A DNA stretch of 36,706 bases from Nitrospirota bacterium (GCA_020351835.1 CP070669.1:1937388-1974093); one strand, 5' to 3'; counted from the first letter of the stretch, positions 25,668 to 34,159 are shown. Notes: generated from the letters alone by a model not told the origin. Numbers and translations are program-made.

Positions 25668-27020
25668 ATGGAAAGAATACTGATAGTAGAAGATGAAAGG
25701 AACATGAACGAGGTACTTAAAATGCTCCTTGAAGGTGAAGGGTATGAAGTGGCCTCCGCTTATGATGGCAATGAAGGGATCGATATCCTTAACAAGGACA
25801 TATTCGATCTTGTGATCACCGATATAAACATGCCCGGCATAGATGGTTTCGGTGTTCTTAAGACAGTAAAGGAGATATCGCCTGATACGATAGTCGTTAT
25901 GATAACTGCTTTTGGTACCACGGAAAGAGCGATCGAGGCTATGAAGCTCGGAGCATATGATTACATAGATAAACCGTTCAAGATAGATGAGATAAGGCTG
26001 ATAGTCAAGAAGGCGCTTGAGAGAAAGAAGTTATCTACAGAGATCAGGATTCTCAAGGATAAAGTAAGCACAACTTATCAGTTCGATAATATAATAGGGA
26101 AAAGCGCAAAGATGCAGCAGATACTGCTCTCATTGCCTAAGATCGCAAAGGGAATGTCCAATGTACTGATATTGGGCGAGAGCGGTGCCGGAAAGGAGCT
26201 TATAGCCCATGCCATTCATAATCTCAGTGATCGTTCTGACAGGGAGTTCGTAGCGGTGAATTGCGCCGCATTTCCTGAAGGTCTACTGGAAAGTGAACTG
26301 TTCGGACACATGAAAGGCGCGTTCACGGGTGCAGTAAGCAATAAACAGGGGCTCTTTGAGGTCGCGGATAAAGGTAGTATCTTTCTTGATGAGATAGCCG
26401 AGATGCCGCTTTCACTGCAATCAAAGCTTTTAAGGGTGATCGAGGACAGTACTTTCAGAAGGGTCGGCGGCATTTCCGACATAAAGGTAGATGTAAGGGT
26501 CATATCTGCTACTAACAAGAACCTTGAGAAACAGGTAAAAGAGGGGAAGTTCAGAGAAGATCTATATTACAGGCTTAATGTGATACCGGTCCTTATCCCT
26601 CCTTTAAGGGAAAGAAAGGAAGATATACCATTATTGGTCGAGCATTTTCTTAAGAAGTTCGGTGTAACTAAAAGGAGGTTCGGGAACAGTGCCATGGCAG
26701 CCCTGGTAGAGCACGAATGGAAGGGTAATGTAAGGGAGCTTGAGAACATTATAGAGCGGGTGGTGACACTTTCTGAAGAGGAGGTTATCAAAAAGGATAT
26801 GCTCCCAATGGAGGTGTTAAGCAGAAAGGTGCCCGATTCAGGAGCACCGGCACTTAACGAGGATGGAGTAGACCTGGATTCGGTGCTGGAAGATATAGAG
26901 AGGTCATATCTCATAAAGGCCCTTGACGCGTCAAAAGGTGTTAAGAACGATGCCGCGAAGCTTCTTAATATATCGTTCAGATCTTTCAGGCACAGGTTAG
27001 ACAAATATGGAATAAAATGA
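25668..27020 (+). CDS. pilR: Sigma-54-dependent response regulator PilR
   Basis: 450 residues, NtrC type. Receiver domain 1-120 with 'VEDERNMNEVL' acidic pair, phospho-acceptor Asp52 in 'VITDINMPGIDG', and Lys in 'YIDKPFKIDEI'. The AAA+ domain has Walker A 'GESGAGKEL' at 170 and the sigma-54 contact loop 'GAFTGA' at 217-222, then 'GSIFLDEIAEMP' and the arginine finger region 'FREDLYYRLNVIPV'. The C-terminus carries a Fis-type helix-turn-helix ('DAAKLLNISFRSFRHRLDKYGIK'). Pairing with PilS points to control of pilin expression. pilA is not in the window, so the main target lies elsewhere. Confidence 0.93.
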   Translation: MERILIVEDERNMNEVLKMLLEGEGYEVASAYDGNEGIDILNKDIFDLVITDINMPGIDGFGVLKTVKEISPDTIVVMITAFGTTERAIEAMKLGAYDYIDKPFKIDEIRLIVKKALERKKLSTEIRILKDKVSTTYQFDNIIGKSAKMQQILLSLPKIAKGMSNVLILGESGAGKELIAHAIHNLSDRSDREFVAVNCAAFPEGLLESELFGHMKGAFTGAVSNKQGLFEVADKGSIFLDEIAEMPLSLQSKLLRVIEDSTFRRVGGISDIKVDVRVISATNKNLEKQVKEGKFREDLYYRLNVIPVLIPPLRERKEDIPLLVEHFLKKFGVTKRRFGNSAMAALVEHEWKGNVRELENIIERVVTLSEEEVIKKDMLPMEVLSRKVPDSGAPALNEDGVDLDSVLEDIERSYLIKALDASKGVKNDAAKLLNISFRSFRHRLDKYGIK

Positions 27021-27051
27021 CAAAAATTATCGCATGTTGACCATATTTTTA

Positions 27052-27060
27052 TGATATAAT
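27052..27060 (+). promoter_or_regulatory. Extended -10 promoter-like element
   Basis: TGATATAAT, an extended -10, about 48 bases before the MshEN protein start. TTGACC at 27037-27042 is only 12 bases upstream of the TATAAT and so too close to act as its -35. The gap after pilR is 87 bases, so this gene may have its own promoter. Confidence 0.4.
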
Positions 27061-27107
27061 TTCGAATAGCAGGCGCCAGCAGAGAATAAATAAATGAGGT
27101 TAAAATC

Positions 27108-28070
27108 ATGATGCTAAAGTTCGGGGAGGCCCTTGTTAAGGAGGGTCTGGTAACTCAGGACCAGCTAAGGCAGGTTCTGGAGCGGCAGGTCGTGTTCGGG
27201 GGCAGGATAGGGACCAATCTTGTCGAGATGGGCCTTGTTACAGAGAACGAGCTTACCAAGCTTCTCAGCAAGTACCTGAGGATAAAATCGGTTGACACGA
27301 AGGAGCTGCTGGAGGTGGACGAAGATACAATATTGTCCATTTCACCTGAGATCGCTAATCATTATAAGATAGTCCCTTTCAAGAAGGATAAGAAGAGGCT
27401 GCATGTGGCGATGGTCGATGTCAAGGACTTCGGCATGGTAGATGAGCTGAGGTTCAAGACAGGCTATGACATCATACCTTATATAGTGTCAGAGATAAGG
27501 TTACTGTTCGCACTGGAGAAATACTATGGGGTAAAGAGGGATCTCCGCTATATTAGTGTCTTCGACCTCGATGGTGATCCAAAGAAGAAGGATGAATCTC
27601 AGGAGATAAAGAGAGTAAAGGATGAGTTTCTTAAGGTCAAGGAACGTGGTGAGGTAGCCGCTATAGTCCTGAAGGAGTCAAAAAGGGTAGCCGCTCGCTC
27701 TGCATTATTCATAGTGAGAAAAGATGTCCTGCAGGGCTGGGCGTCTCATACCTTTGATGTTGATGATTTCAAGTGCAAGATAGAGACCCGTTCCGTCATA
27801 TCGGAGGTCCTTTCGAGGAGGAGCTATTACAGGGGGCCTGTTGTTGACATTCCGGGCAATAAGGAATTTCTGTCAGCTTTAGGAGGAGCTCCTGAGGACA
27901 CAATATTGCTTCCCATAGTAATAGGTGACAGGGTAGTAAGTATCTTGTACGCAGATAACGGGATGGGCAATGTGTTAAGCTCTAACGTGAACTATCTTGA
28001 GAAGATAATCTCCCTGGCCGAGCTCTCATTCGAAATGCTGATAGTAAGACAGAAGATAGCGGACCTATAA
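27108..28070 (+). CDS. Stand-alone MshEN protein with GAF-like C-terminal domain
   Basis: 320 residues and no ATPase domain. Residues 1-145 repeat the MshEN pattern of PilB: 'KFGEALVKEGLVTQDQLRQVLERQ' then 'GRIGTNLVEMGLVTENELTKLLSKY', followed by the strand 'HYKIVPFKKDKKRLHVAM' and 'FKTGYDIIPYIVSE'. This domain binds cyclic di-GMP in the MshE/PilB family. A charged linker (about 165-190) leads to a domain resembling a GAF/DUF4388-associated module: 'SALFIVRKDVLQGW', then 'YYRGPVVDIPGNKEFLSALGG', 'ILLPIVIGDRVVSILYADNG'. It may be a cyclic di-GMP receptor controlling pili or gliding, but that is inference from place and domains. A weak GAGG lies ahead of ATG 27108. Its end overlaps the end of the convergent fdhD by six bases. 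Confidence 0.75.
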   Translation: MMLKFGEALVKEGLVTQDQLRQVLERQVVFGGRIGTNLVEMGLVTENELTKLLSKYLRIKSVDTKELLEVDEDTILSISPEIANHYKIVPFKKDKKRLHVAMVDVKDFGMVDELRFKTGYDIIPYIVSEIRLLFALEKYYGVKRDLRYISVFDLDGDPKKKDESQEIKRVKDEFLKVKERGEVAAIVLKESKRVAARSALFIVRKDVLQGWASHTFDVDDFKCKIETRSVISEVLSRRSYYRGPVVDIPGNKEFLSALGGAPEDTILLPIVIGDRVVSILYADNGMGNVLSSNVNYLEKIISLAELSFEMLIVRQKIADL

Positions 28071-28823
28071 TATTCGTTCGGCTCCTGAATATATATTAAA
28101 TCTCTTTTCTCTTAGAAATCCTATCAAAGTTATACCCGACGCATCTGCTATTTCAATCGCCTTAAGCGTAGGTGCTGTTCTGCTTACCACGAACGGTATC
28201 TTCCAGAACGCACATTTATAGACCATCTCGGATGACAGGCGGCCGCTTACCAGCATTATCTTGTCATCAAGGGATATCTTTTCAAGTAAGCAGTAACCTA
28301 TTACCTTGTCAACGGCATTGTGCCTTCCTATGTCCTCGGAATGGATCACAACGGACGATCTGTCGGCAATGGCGGCATTATGAACACAACCGGTAAGCCG
28401 GTATGTCTCAGATGTACCCTGGAACATCTTATATAGCTCTATGAGCTCGTCAGGCTTAAGTGTGCCCTTATAATCGGCATGACCCAATGTGCCGCTCTTT
28501 TCATAGGAGATGCCCCCTACACATCCCGAGGTCCTTATCGCCCCTTTATCAGTGATCTCACCTTCGGCAGGGATGTCTACTACGATCTCTTCATTGTATT
28601 CTATGGACATCCGGTCTATGCAAAGTCTTCCTTCAATGATCTGCTCTGAAAGTAAAAGGCCTGTAACCAGCTCTCTTATCATTGAGGGCGAGCAGTAAAT
28701 GCTAAGCAGGTCCGAGCCGTTGATCCTGATCCGAAGCTGTGATTCGACCGCAATGTTGTCATCTACGGTCCTCTTGTCCGAACCCTTAAAGCTGCTTATG
28801 CTCTTTTTGCGGTAAAGATCCAT
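28065..28823 (-). CDS. fdhD: Formate dehydrogenase sulfurtransferase FdhD
   Basis: 252 residues. FdhD carries sulfur from IscS to the molybdenum/tungsten bis-MGD cofactor of formate dehydrogenases. Features: 'REL-V-T-G-LLL-SEQII' near 50 (family 'd-L-a-vGFLf-sEGII'), the redox loop with Cys in 'TSGCVGGIS', 'TGCVHNAAI', 'EDIGRHNAVDKVIG' (strongest family motif) and 'LVSGRLSSEMV'. E. coli FdhD has Cys-x-x-Cys in the loop; here only the first Cys is kept (C-V-G-G), as in many relatives. A promoter with TTGACC and TATAAT lies directly upstream. Formate dehydrogenases are often selenoproteins, which agrees with Sec decoding in this genome. Confidence 0.92.
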   Translation of the reverse strand: MDLYRKKSISSFKGSDKRTVDDNIAVESQLRIRINGSDLLSIYCSPSMIRELVTGLLLSEQIIEGRLCIDRMSIEYNEEIVVDIPAEGEITDKGAIRTSGCVGGISYEKSGTLGHADYKGTLKPDELIELYKMFQGTSETYRLTGCVHNAAIADRSSVVIHSEDIGRHNAVDKVIGYCLLEKISLDDKIMLVSGRLSSEMVYKCAFWKIPFVVSRTAPTLKAIEIADASGITLIGFLREKRFNIYSGAERIL

Positions 28824-28828
28824 AGAAA

Positions 28829-28858
28829 ATTATAATGTGAAAAAAAGCCATGGGTCAA
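28829..28858 (-). promoter_or_regulatory. Promoter of fdhD
   Basis: Minus strand: TTGACC (28858-28853), an 18-base spacer, TATAAT (28834-28829). The -10 ends just five bases before the fdhD ATG (28823), so the transcript would begin at or next to the start codon, with no room for a ribosome binding site. Confidence 0.6.
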
Positions 28859-28883
28859 TCTAAAACGTCATCTGTTAAAATAT

Positions 28884-30848
28884 ATGATGCGTAAATACCG
28901 TATAAAGAGAGCTTCGGGAGGGAAGGATATTACTTCAGCAATAGCGAATAACCTGAACCCTGAACAGGGAGCGGTTGTTGAACATAAAAGCGGCCCGATG
29001 CTTGTACTGGCCGGTGCGGGTACCGGCAAGACCACCACTGTTACATACAGAGTAGCAAAGCTTGTAAGCGAAGGAGTGCACCCTGAGGCGATACTACTTC
29101 TTACGTTCACGAACAAGGCCGCAGGGGATATGATGAAGAGGGTAGAGTGGCTTATAGGAGATAACATAAGAGGCATGTGGGGGGGGACGTTCCATCATCT
29201 CTGCAATATGGTCCTAAGGAAGCATGCCGATGAGATCGGATATTCCAGGTCCTATACGATAATGGACAGAGAGGACACGAAGCAGATGATAAAGGACTGT
29301 GTCGCGGAGCTAGGATCCGAAAGGATATTACCGAAGCCGGCTGTAATGACCGCTATAAGCGGGCTCTCGAAGAGCACAGAGCAGAGCGTAGAGGACATTA
29401 TCGAGACAAGGTTCTTTCCTCTTGCCGAGAACGGTCCGGATATAGGCAAGGTGCTGATAATGTATGAGGAGAAAAAAAGAAAGAATAACCTTATGGATTT
29501 TGATGATCTTCTTTTGAATGCCCGTACATTGCTCGATGAAAGAGAGGAGATCAGAGATATATACAGGGAAAGGTTCGTTCACATTCTGGTAGATGAATAT
29601 CAGGACACAAACCACATTCAGTCCTGTCTGGTAGATACACTATCTGAGTTTCACAGGAACCTTATGGTCGTAGGAGATGACGCTCAATCGATATATTCGT
29701 TCAGAGGAGCGGATTTTGAGAACATAATAAAGTTCCCTGACAGATATCATGATGTGAGCATATTCAAATTGACAACTAACTATAGAAGCACACCCGATAT
29801 ACTCGACCTCGCTAATGACTCTATCTCGCATAACTCTTGGCAGTTCAAGAAAGAGCTCAGGTCAGTAAAGGACAGGTATGAAAAGCCGGGTCTTATATCA
29901 CTTAACGATGTATATGAACAGTCTTCCTTTGTAGTATCTAAGATATATGATCTGATAGACGAGGGCAGTTCACTTAAAGAGATAGCTGTCCTTTACAGGT
30001 CTCATTACCAGTCGATGGAGCTTCAGATGGAACTTCAGCGAAGGGGGTTGCCATTTGAGGTGAGGAGCGGTCTGAGGTTCTTTGAGCAGGCCCATATCAA
30101 GGATATCATCTCATATTTGCGGATACTCATAAATCCTCATGATGAGCTTAGCTGGAAGAGAGTGCTTAATCTCATCCCAGGGATAGGTAATGCAACATCG
30201 GGAAAGATATTTCGTTCTATCAATAAGGCAGATGAAGTAATAGGAGAACTGGCAAATGTGACCTCAATAGTTCCCAGGAGGTCAATGGACCCTTTCCTGC
30301 TGATGGTCCACTGCTTTAATACCATCTCAGGGGATGAGGCTGCTTCTGACCCGTTCTCAATAATTGAGGAGATCATGATTAACGGATATGAGCAGTACTT
30401 GCATAACACATATCCTAATTCGGATAGCAGAGCAGAAGATATAGAACAGGTCAGGCAGTATGCAACTAGCTACAGTACCGTCGAGGAGTTCGTTTCTGAT
30501 CTGAGCCTCCAGGGTACGGGATTCGAACTGACGGCCGGTCCGGAACATAACGAGGACGCTATAACACTTTCTACTGTACATCAGGCAAAGGGGCTGGAGT
30601 GGGGAGCCGTATTTGTTATAGGTCTTAATGACGGAAGGTTCCCCTCTAGGATGGCACTGAAGGACGGGGATGAAGAGGAAGAAAGAAGGCTTTTCTATGT
30701 TGCCTCTACGCGGGCAAAACGGTATTTGTATTTGTGCTATACTCTTACCGGGGGTAATACGGGAGGTGTAGGGTTCCTGAAGCCTTCCCGCTTTATTGAA
30801 GAACTGGATACGGATCTTTATGAAAGGATTTACCTCGAGAGATACTGA
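28884..30848 (+). CDS. UvrD/PcrA/Rep-type DNA helicase
   Basis: 654 residues, superfamily 1A 3'-5' helicase. Motifs in order: Q-motif 'LNPEQGAVV' near 28, Walker A 'AGAGTGKTTT', 'LLLTFTNKAA' (Ia), 'MDFDDLL', Walker B 'ILVDEYQDTN' near 237, 'VVGDDAQSIYSFRGAD' (III), 'LTTNYRSTPDI' (IV), 'STVHQAKGLEWGAVFVIGL' (V) and 'EEERRLFYVASTRAK' (VI). It lacks the extended C-terminal tail that contacts RNA polymerase in PcrA/UvrD, so it is closer to a short Rep- or UvrD-like enzyme. Role in repair or replication restart is inferred. Start at ATG 28884 or 28887; neither has a ribosome binding site. Divergent from fdhD, and the next gene starts three bases after its stop. Confidence 0.9.
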   Translation: MMRKYRIKRASGGKDITSAIANNLNPEQGAVVEHKSGPMLVLAGAGTGKTTTVTYRVAKLVSEGVHPEAILLLTFTNKAAGDMMKRVEWLIGDNIRGMWGGTFHHLCNMVLRKHADEIGYSRSYTIMDREDTKQMIKDCVAELGSERILPKPAVMTAISGLSKSTEQSVEDIIETRFFPLAENGPDIGKVLIMYEEKKRKNNLMDFDDLLLNARTLLDEREEIRDIYRERFVHILVDEYQDTNHIQSCLVDTLSEFHRNLMVVGDDAQSIYSFRGADFENIIKFPDRYHDVSIFKLTTNYRSTPDILDLANDSISHNSWQFKKELRSVKDRYEKPGLISLNDVYEQSSFVVSKIYDLIDEGSSLKEIAVLYRSHYQSMELQMELQRRGLPFEVRSGLRFFEQAHIKDIISYLRILINPHDELSWKRVLNLIPGIGNATSGKIFRSINKADEVIGELANVTSIVPRRSMDPFLLMVHCFNTISGDEAASDPFSIIEEIMINGYEQYLHNTYPNSDSRAEDIEQVRQYATSYSTVEEFVSDLSLQGTGFELTAGPEHNEDAITLSTVHQAKGLEWGAVFVIGLNDGRFPSRMALKDGDEEEERRLFYVASTRAKRYLYLCYTLTGGNTGGVGFLKPSRFIEELDTDLYERIYLERY

Positions 30849-30850
30849 TA

Positions 30851-31822
30851 ATGACCTACAGATCAGCAATTAAGGAAGGATTCAGACTTATCAATAGTAA
30901 CTGGCAGCTGGTAGTTGTCAAGTTCGTTGCCATGATCATCAATGTATTGCTTCTATTTGTACTCTTCCTCTTACCGGTGATCATATCCGTGGCTGTGATA
31001 GGTATTGATACGGAGCCTTTCCAGGATATGAGGTCTATACCTGAGAATTTAAGCACTATCGTATCGAACTATCTTGTCCTTTTCATAATTGCGGCATTCT
31101 TCCTGTTAGTGTATCTTCTGGTAGCTTCGGTCATATCTATATATGTATATGGGGCATCCGCAGGGATCATCGCAGATAGTATCCGCTCTGCGTCGGAGAA
31201 GTTCAGTATGAGAAGGTTCTTCCGATCGGGGAAGGAACTGTTCATGCCGGTCTTCGGTTTTCTTGCGGTTGTCCTGCTGCTGGTGATCGTTGTAATGTTG
31301 ATCGTTTTGCTAATAACGATAGCATTGGCAGCATTTGTGGATTATCTTGGTCAGTTCGAATCCGGGATGTCCACATTCATAAGCATGTTCCTCATCCTTC
31401 TATCGATAGCTTTAATGCTCTTCCTTATAACTTTCAGCCTTGCAGTGATATTTTACGGCTCAGCTGTTCTCGTATTGGATCGAAAGGGGGCATTTGAGTC
31501 CACAAGGGAGGCTGTATCATACTTGTACAGAAGGCCGGCCGCGTACTGGCTTTACTGTATCTTGCTGGGATGTATCATATTGACATCAGTTGTACTGACA
31601 CTGATAGGATTTGCGTTCAGTGAGATCCCTGTTGTAGGAGCTATCATGTACATCCCGTTCCAGTTTTTTACGTCCGTCGCACAGAGTTATATCGGGCTTA
31701 TAGTATTAGCTGCAGTGTTCATCTATTACAGGTCTGAGAGGCTCAGCGCTGATCTGTCCAGTGGGTCGATGAATACTTCTTCTCCTGAAGTTCTCGGGCA
31801 AGATCGACCTCACTCTCAGTAA
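30851..31822 (+). CDS. Polytopic membrane protein, six helices
   Basis: 323 residues with about six long hydrophobic segments: roughly 17-42, 67-95, 127-152, 165-196, 233-258 and 265-288. The start is a short polar helix 'SAIKEGFRLINSNWQLVVVKF', typical of DUF4013 / glycerophosphodiester phosphodiesterase membrane-domain-like proteins that form six-helix bundles. There is no catalytic motif. The last ~30 residues after the sixth helix are Ser-rich and unconserved-looking, and 80 bases of that part overlap the convergent lipoate ligase gene. It begins three bases after the helicase stop, so is probably co-transcribed. Function unknown. Confidence 0.65.
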   Translation: MTYRSAIKEGFRLINSNWQLVVVKFVAMIINVLLLFVLFLLPVIISVAVIGIDTEPFQDMRSIPENLSTIVSNYLVLFIIAAFFLLVYLLVASVISIYVYGASAGIIADSIRSASEKFSMRRFFRSGKELFMPVFGFLAVVLLLVIVVMLIVLLITIALAAFVDYLGQFESGMSTFISMFLILLSIALMLFLITFSLAVIFYGSAVLVLDRKGAFESTREAVSYLYRRPAAYWLYCILLGCIILTSVVLTLIGFAFSEIPVVGAIMYIPFQFFTSVAQSYIGLIVLAAVFIYYRSERLSADLSSGSMNTSSPEVLGQDRPHSQ

Positions 31823-32522
31823 GTTCGCTATGTTTCAGCTCGACAGAGAAGAACGAACTTATTTCATGAAATATGGCGTTCTTCAGCCTTTCAATATCCA
31901 GACTTTCGGTAAGGGACAGGAGGCCGGGCATGGTACCATGCCGGCCGAAAACGGAAGAGCTAATATCTTTGTCGATAGACAGCGGAATACATCCCTGCTG
32001 TAAAAAACCGTTTCGGAACCTTTTTTGCGCGGAACCTATTATCTTTTGCCCGCTTAAGGTTATCTCACCCACGGATACAGCATCAAAACAGTTGGAAGCT
32101 TTAGAAAGCACTTTGCCTTTCTCTCTTTTGTCTCTAACCCGGGTTTCTATATCTAATCTTTTAAATGCTCCGTCGAATACCATGGAGAGGGCCGTATAAG
32201 AGCCTGAGAGGTCCCTGAAATGATCGGAACCGGAAATGCCTGAACAAAAGGAATAGGTGAGTTCCTCGCCATGTAAGATAGCTCTTCCCCCGGTAGGCCT
32301 CCTTACGATATTTATCATCATCCTTTTGCAGTACTCAATGTCGATGTCAGATCGCTTCTGAAACCTCCCCAGGCTAATGCAATGACCTTTCCAGCCGTAA
32401 AACCTGAGAGTAGGTGGAACTGTGCCGGCAAGAACATGTTGGGCTATTGCTTCATCTACGGCCATATTGAATGATGCTTCCCCGGGGCCGTCATCTATGT
32501 ATCGCCATTTATAGGTCATCAT
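31743..32522 (-). CDS. Lipoate-protein ligase / octanoyltransferase (LplA/LipM type)
   Basis: 259 residues. BPL/LplA/LipB superfamily enzymes attach lipoate or octanoate to E2 and GcvH lysines. Motifs: 'NMAVDEAIA' at the start, 'PTLRFYGWKGHCISLGRFQ', the R-R-P-T-G-G-R-A-I-L-H-G-E-E-L-T-Y-S loop (ligand binding), and 'SGQKIIGSAQKR'. A Cys stands in 'SNCFDAVSVGEI', the place of the catalytic Cys in Bacillus LipM, which favours octanoyltransferase; LplA ligases would use ATP and have an extra C-terminal domain, missing here. 'KKYSSTHWTDQR' at the end is the usual family ending. Starts at ATG 32522 or 32519. It is convergent with, and overlaps by 80 bases, the membrane protein gene. Confidence 0.85.
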   Translation of the reverse strand: MMTYKWRYIDDGPGEASFNMAVDEAIAQHVLAGTVPPTLRFYGWKGHCISLGRFQKRSDIDIEYCKRMMINIVRRPTGGRAILHGEELTYSFCSGISGSDHFRDLSGSYTALSMVFDGAFKRLDIETRVRDKREKGKVLSKASNCFDAVSVGEITLSGQKIIGSAQKRFRNGFLQQGCIPLSIDKDISSSVFGRHGTMPGLLSLTESLDIERLKNAIFHEISSFFSVELKHSELTESEVDLARELQEKKYSSTHWTDQR

Positions 32523-32571
32523 ATAAACTGATAGAGCACGTAAACCATGCAGATTTAGAATATTAAAACTT

Positions 32572-32627
32572 CATGTGATATTATATATTATCTCTCTTGA
32601 AGGATTGCGGCAATGCTTTATCACATG
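32572..32627. repeat. Perfect 9-bp inverted repeat in divergent gap
   Basis: CATGTGATA (32572-32580) and TATCACATG (32619-32627), 38 bases apart, between the lipoate ligase gene and the metallo-beta-lactamase-fold gene. The halves contain TGTGA/TCACA, like half-sites of CRP-type regulators but much too far apart for one dimer. Possible paired operator sites. Confidence 0.35.
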
Positions 32628-32661
32628 CTCTCGAAATATATTATAAAGGGGTGTGGTGTAA

Positions 32662-33351
32662 ATGAAAAGATCTGTTCTTCTATTGGGCGTATTCCTTTTT
32701 ATAACCAATCTGCATGCAAAGGAGGAGAACATGCTGGAAAATATATACTGGCTGGGTCATGATACGTTTAAGATAGCCGGGGAAAAGGTCATCTTTACTG
32801 ACCCGTTCAAGCTAAAGAAAGATGATAAAGCAGATATTATACTCATAACACATGAACATTACGATCATTGTTCACCGGAGGATATTGAGAGGATAACGCA
32901 TAAAGGTACAGTTATCGTGGCTACTCCTGACTGCGCGGGCAAATTAAAAGGAGATGTCAGAACAGTGAGGCCCGGTGATACGCTCGTAGTGGATGGCGTA
33001 AAAATAGAGGCGGTTCCTTCTTATAACACAAATAAGCAGTTCCATACTAAGGACAGGGGATGGGTAGGATATATATTCGAGACAAACGGTACAAGAATAT
33101 ACATAGCTGGTGATACCGACCATATCCCGGAGATGGGCTCGCTTAAGAACATCGATATAGCTTTGCTTCCAGTGTCCGGTACTTATGTGATGACTGCTGA
33201 AGAGGCTGCAAAGGCTGCACTGGACATAAATCCTGGTATCGCTATCCCGATGCATTATAACAGCATTGTGGGAGACACTACGGATGCAGAGCGATTCTCT
33301 GAACTTCTCCGTGGGAAGGTAAAGGTGGTCATCCTTGAAGAAGAGATATGA
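32662..33351 (+). CDS. UPF0173-like metallo-beta-lactamase-fold hydrolase
   Basis: 229 residues from ATG 32662. The metal site reads 'ITHEHYDHCSPED' (H-x-H-x-D-H), then 'IAGDTDHIPEM' and 'IPMHYNSIVGDT'. It is a short family member like YtkL/UPF0173, metal-dependent hydrolases of unknown substrate. The first ATG opens a signal-peptide-like segment (M-K-R, then 'SVLLLGVFLFITNLHA'). An in-frame ATG at 32731 has a near-perfect ribosome binding site (AAAGGAGG, five bases spacing) and begins right at the conserved domain 'MLENIYWLGHDTFKI'. So both a secreted and a cytoplasmic form of 206 residues are possible. birA starts inside its last codons. Confidence 0.8.
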   Translation: MKRSVLLLGVFLFITNLHAKEENMLENIYWLGHDTFKIAGEKVIFTDPFKLKKDDKADIILITHEHYDHCSPEDIERITHKGTVIVATPDCAGKLKGDVRTVRPGDTLVVDGVKIEAVPSYNTNKQFHTKDRGWVGYIFETNGTRIYIAGDTDHIPEMGSLKNIDIALLPVSGTYVMTAEEAAKAALDINPGIAIPMHYNSIVGDTTDAERFSELLRGKVKVVILEEEI

Positions 33352-34159
33352 CGAATCGTACTTTCTTGGAGAACTGGCCCAGGCCGGCTTTAGCAAGGTA
33401 ACTATCGTTGAAAGCACGACCTCTACTAACGATCTGGGGCTGTCGATGATCGACGATGGTCTGTCTGTCGGAGCTATGGTCATTGCAGATTCACAGTCAT
33501 CAGGCAGGGGGAGGCTGGGAAGGAAGTGGTATTCCCCGCCAGGAGCTAATTTATATATGAGCCTCGTCCTTCCCCATAAGGTAGAGATGTCCGACGCATC
33601 GCTGTTCATGGTCATCGCCGGAGTAGCAGTGTGTGATGGTGTAAATAGAATAAGCGGCCATGAAGTTAATTTGAAGTGGCCTAACGATATAGTAATGGGA
33701 GGTAGAAAGCTTGGGGGGATACTGATAGAGACAAGGACCGAACGTAACATCGTGCTGGCCGAGGTCATCGGCATCGGATTGAATGTGAACTATAAAGAGG
33801 AAGACCTGCCGCCAGAAATAAGGGGTATTGCGACCTCGCTTTTTATGGAGGGAGTGAGTGGCGTTGAAAGAGGTGCAATTGCGGTAGAGATAGCAAGTAG
33901 TTTCGCAAAGCAATATAGTGAGGTTTTCGAACATGGGGCAGGCGGGATAGATGTAGTAAATGAAACCGGAAGGGAGAGATTAATAGATAAGTGGAGGGAA
34001 TATGATATTACCATCGGGAAACTAATTACTGTAAGCTCGGCGGGTACGGAATTCAATGCCAGGGCCATAGGCCTGGATATAAAGGGAAGACTGGAAGTAG
34101 AAAGGGAGGATGGTAGCCGGGAGTTCATCCATTCCGGGGACGTAACAATAATTATATGA
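33335..34159 (+). CDS. birA: Biotin--[acetyl-CoA-carboxylase] ligase
   Basis: 274 residues from TTG 33335, with AAGGTGG ahead, overlapping the previous gene by 17 bases. It activates biotin as biotinyl-AMP and attaches it to the BCCP subunit of acetyl-CoA carboxylase. 'ESTTSTNDLG' near 26, the biotin loop 'SSGRGRLGRKWYSPPGANLYMS', 'LKWPNDI', 'KLGGILIET' and 'GIGLNVNY' are all present, plus a C-terminal SH3-like domain ending 'FIHSGDVTIII'. The N-terminal helix-turn-helix of E. coli BirA is missing, so this is a monofunctional (group I) ligase that should not repress transcription. coaX starts at the overlapping ATGA. Confidence 0.92.
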   Translation: MKKRYDESYFLGELAQAGFSKVTIVESTTSTNDLGLSMIDDGLSVGAMVIADSQSSGRGRLGRKWYSPPGANLYMSLVLPHKVEMSDASLFMVIAGVAVCDGVNRISGHEVNLKWPNDIVMGGRKLGGILIETRTERNIVLAEVIGIGLNVNYKEEDLPPEIRGIATSLFMEGVSGVERGAIAVEIASSFAKQYSEVFEHGAGGIDVVNETGRERLIDKWREYDITIGKLITVSSAGTEFNARAIGLDIKGRLEVEREDGSREFIHSGDVTIII

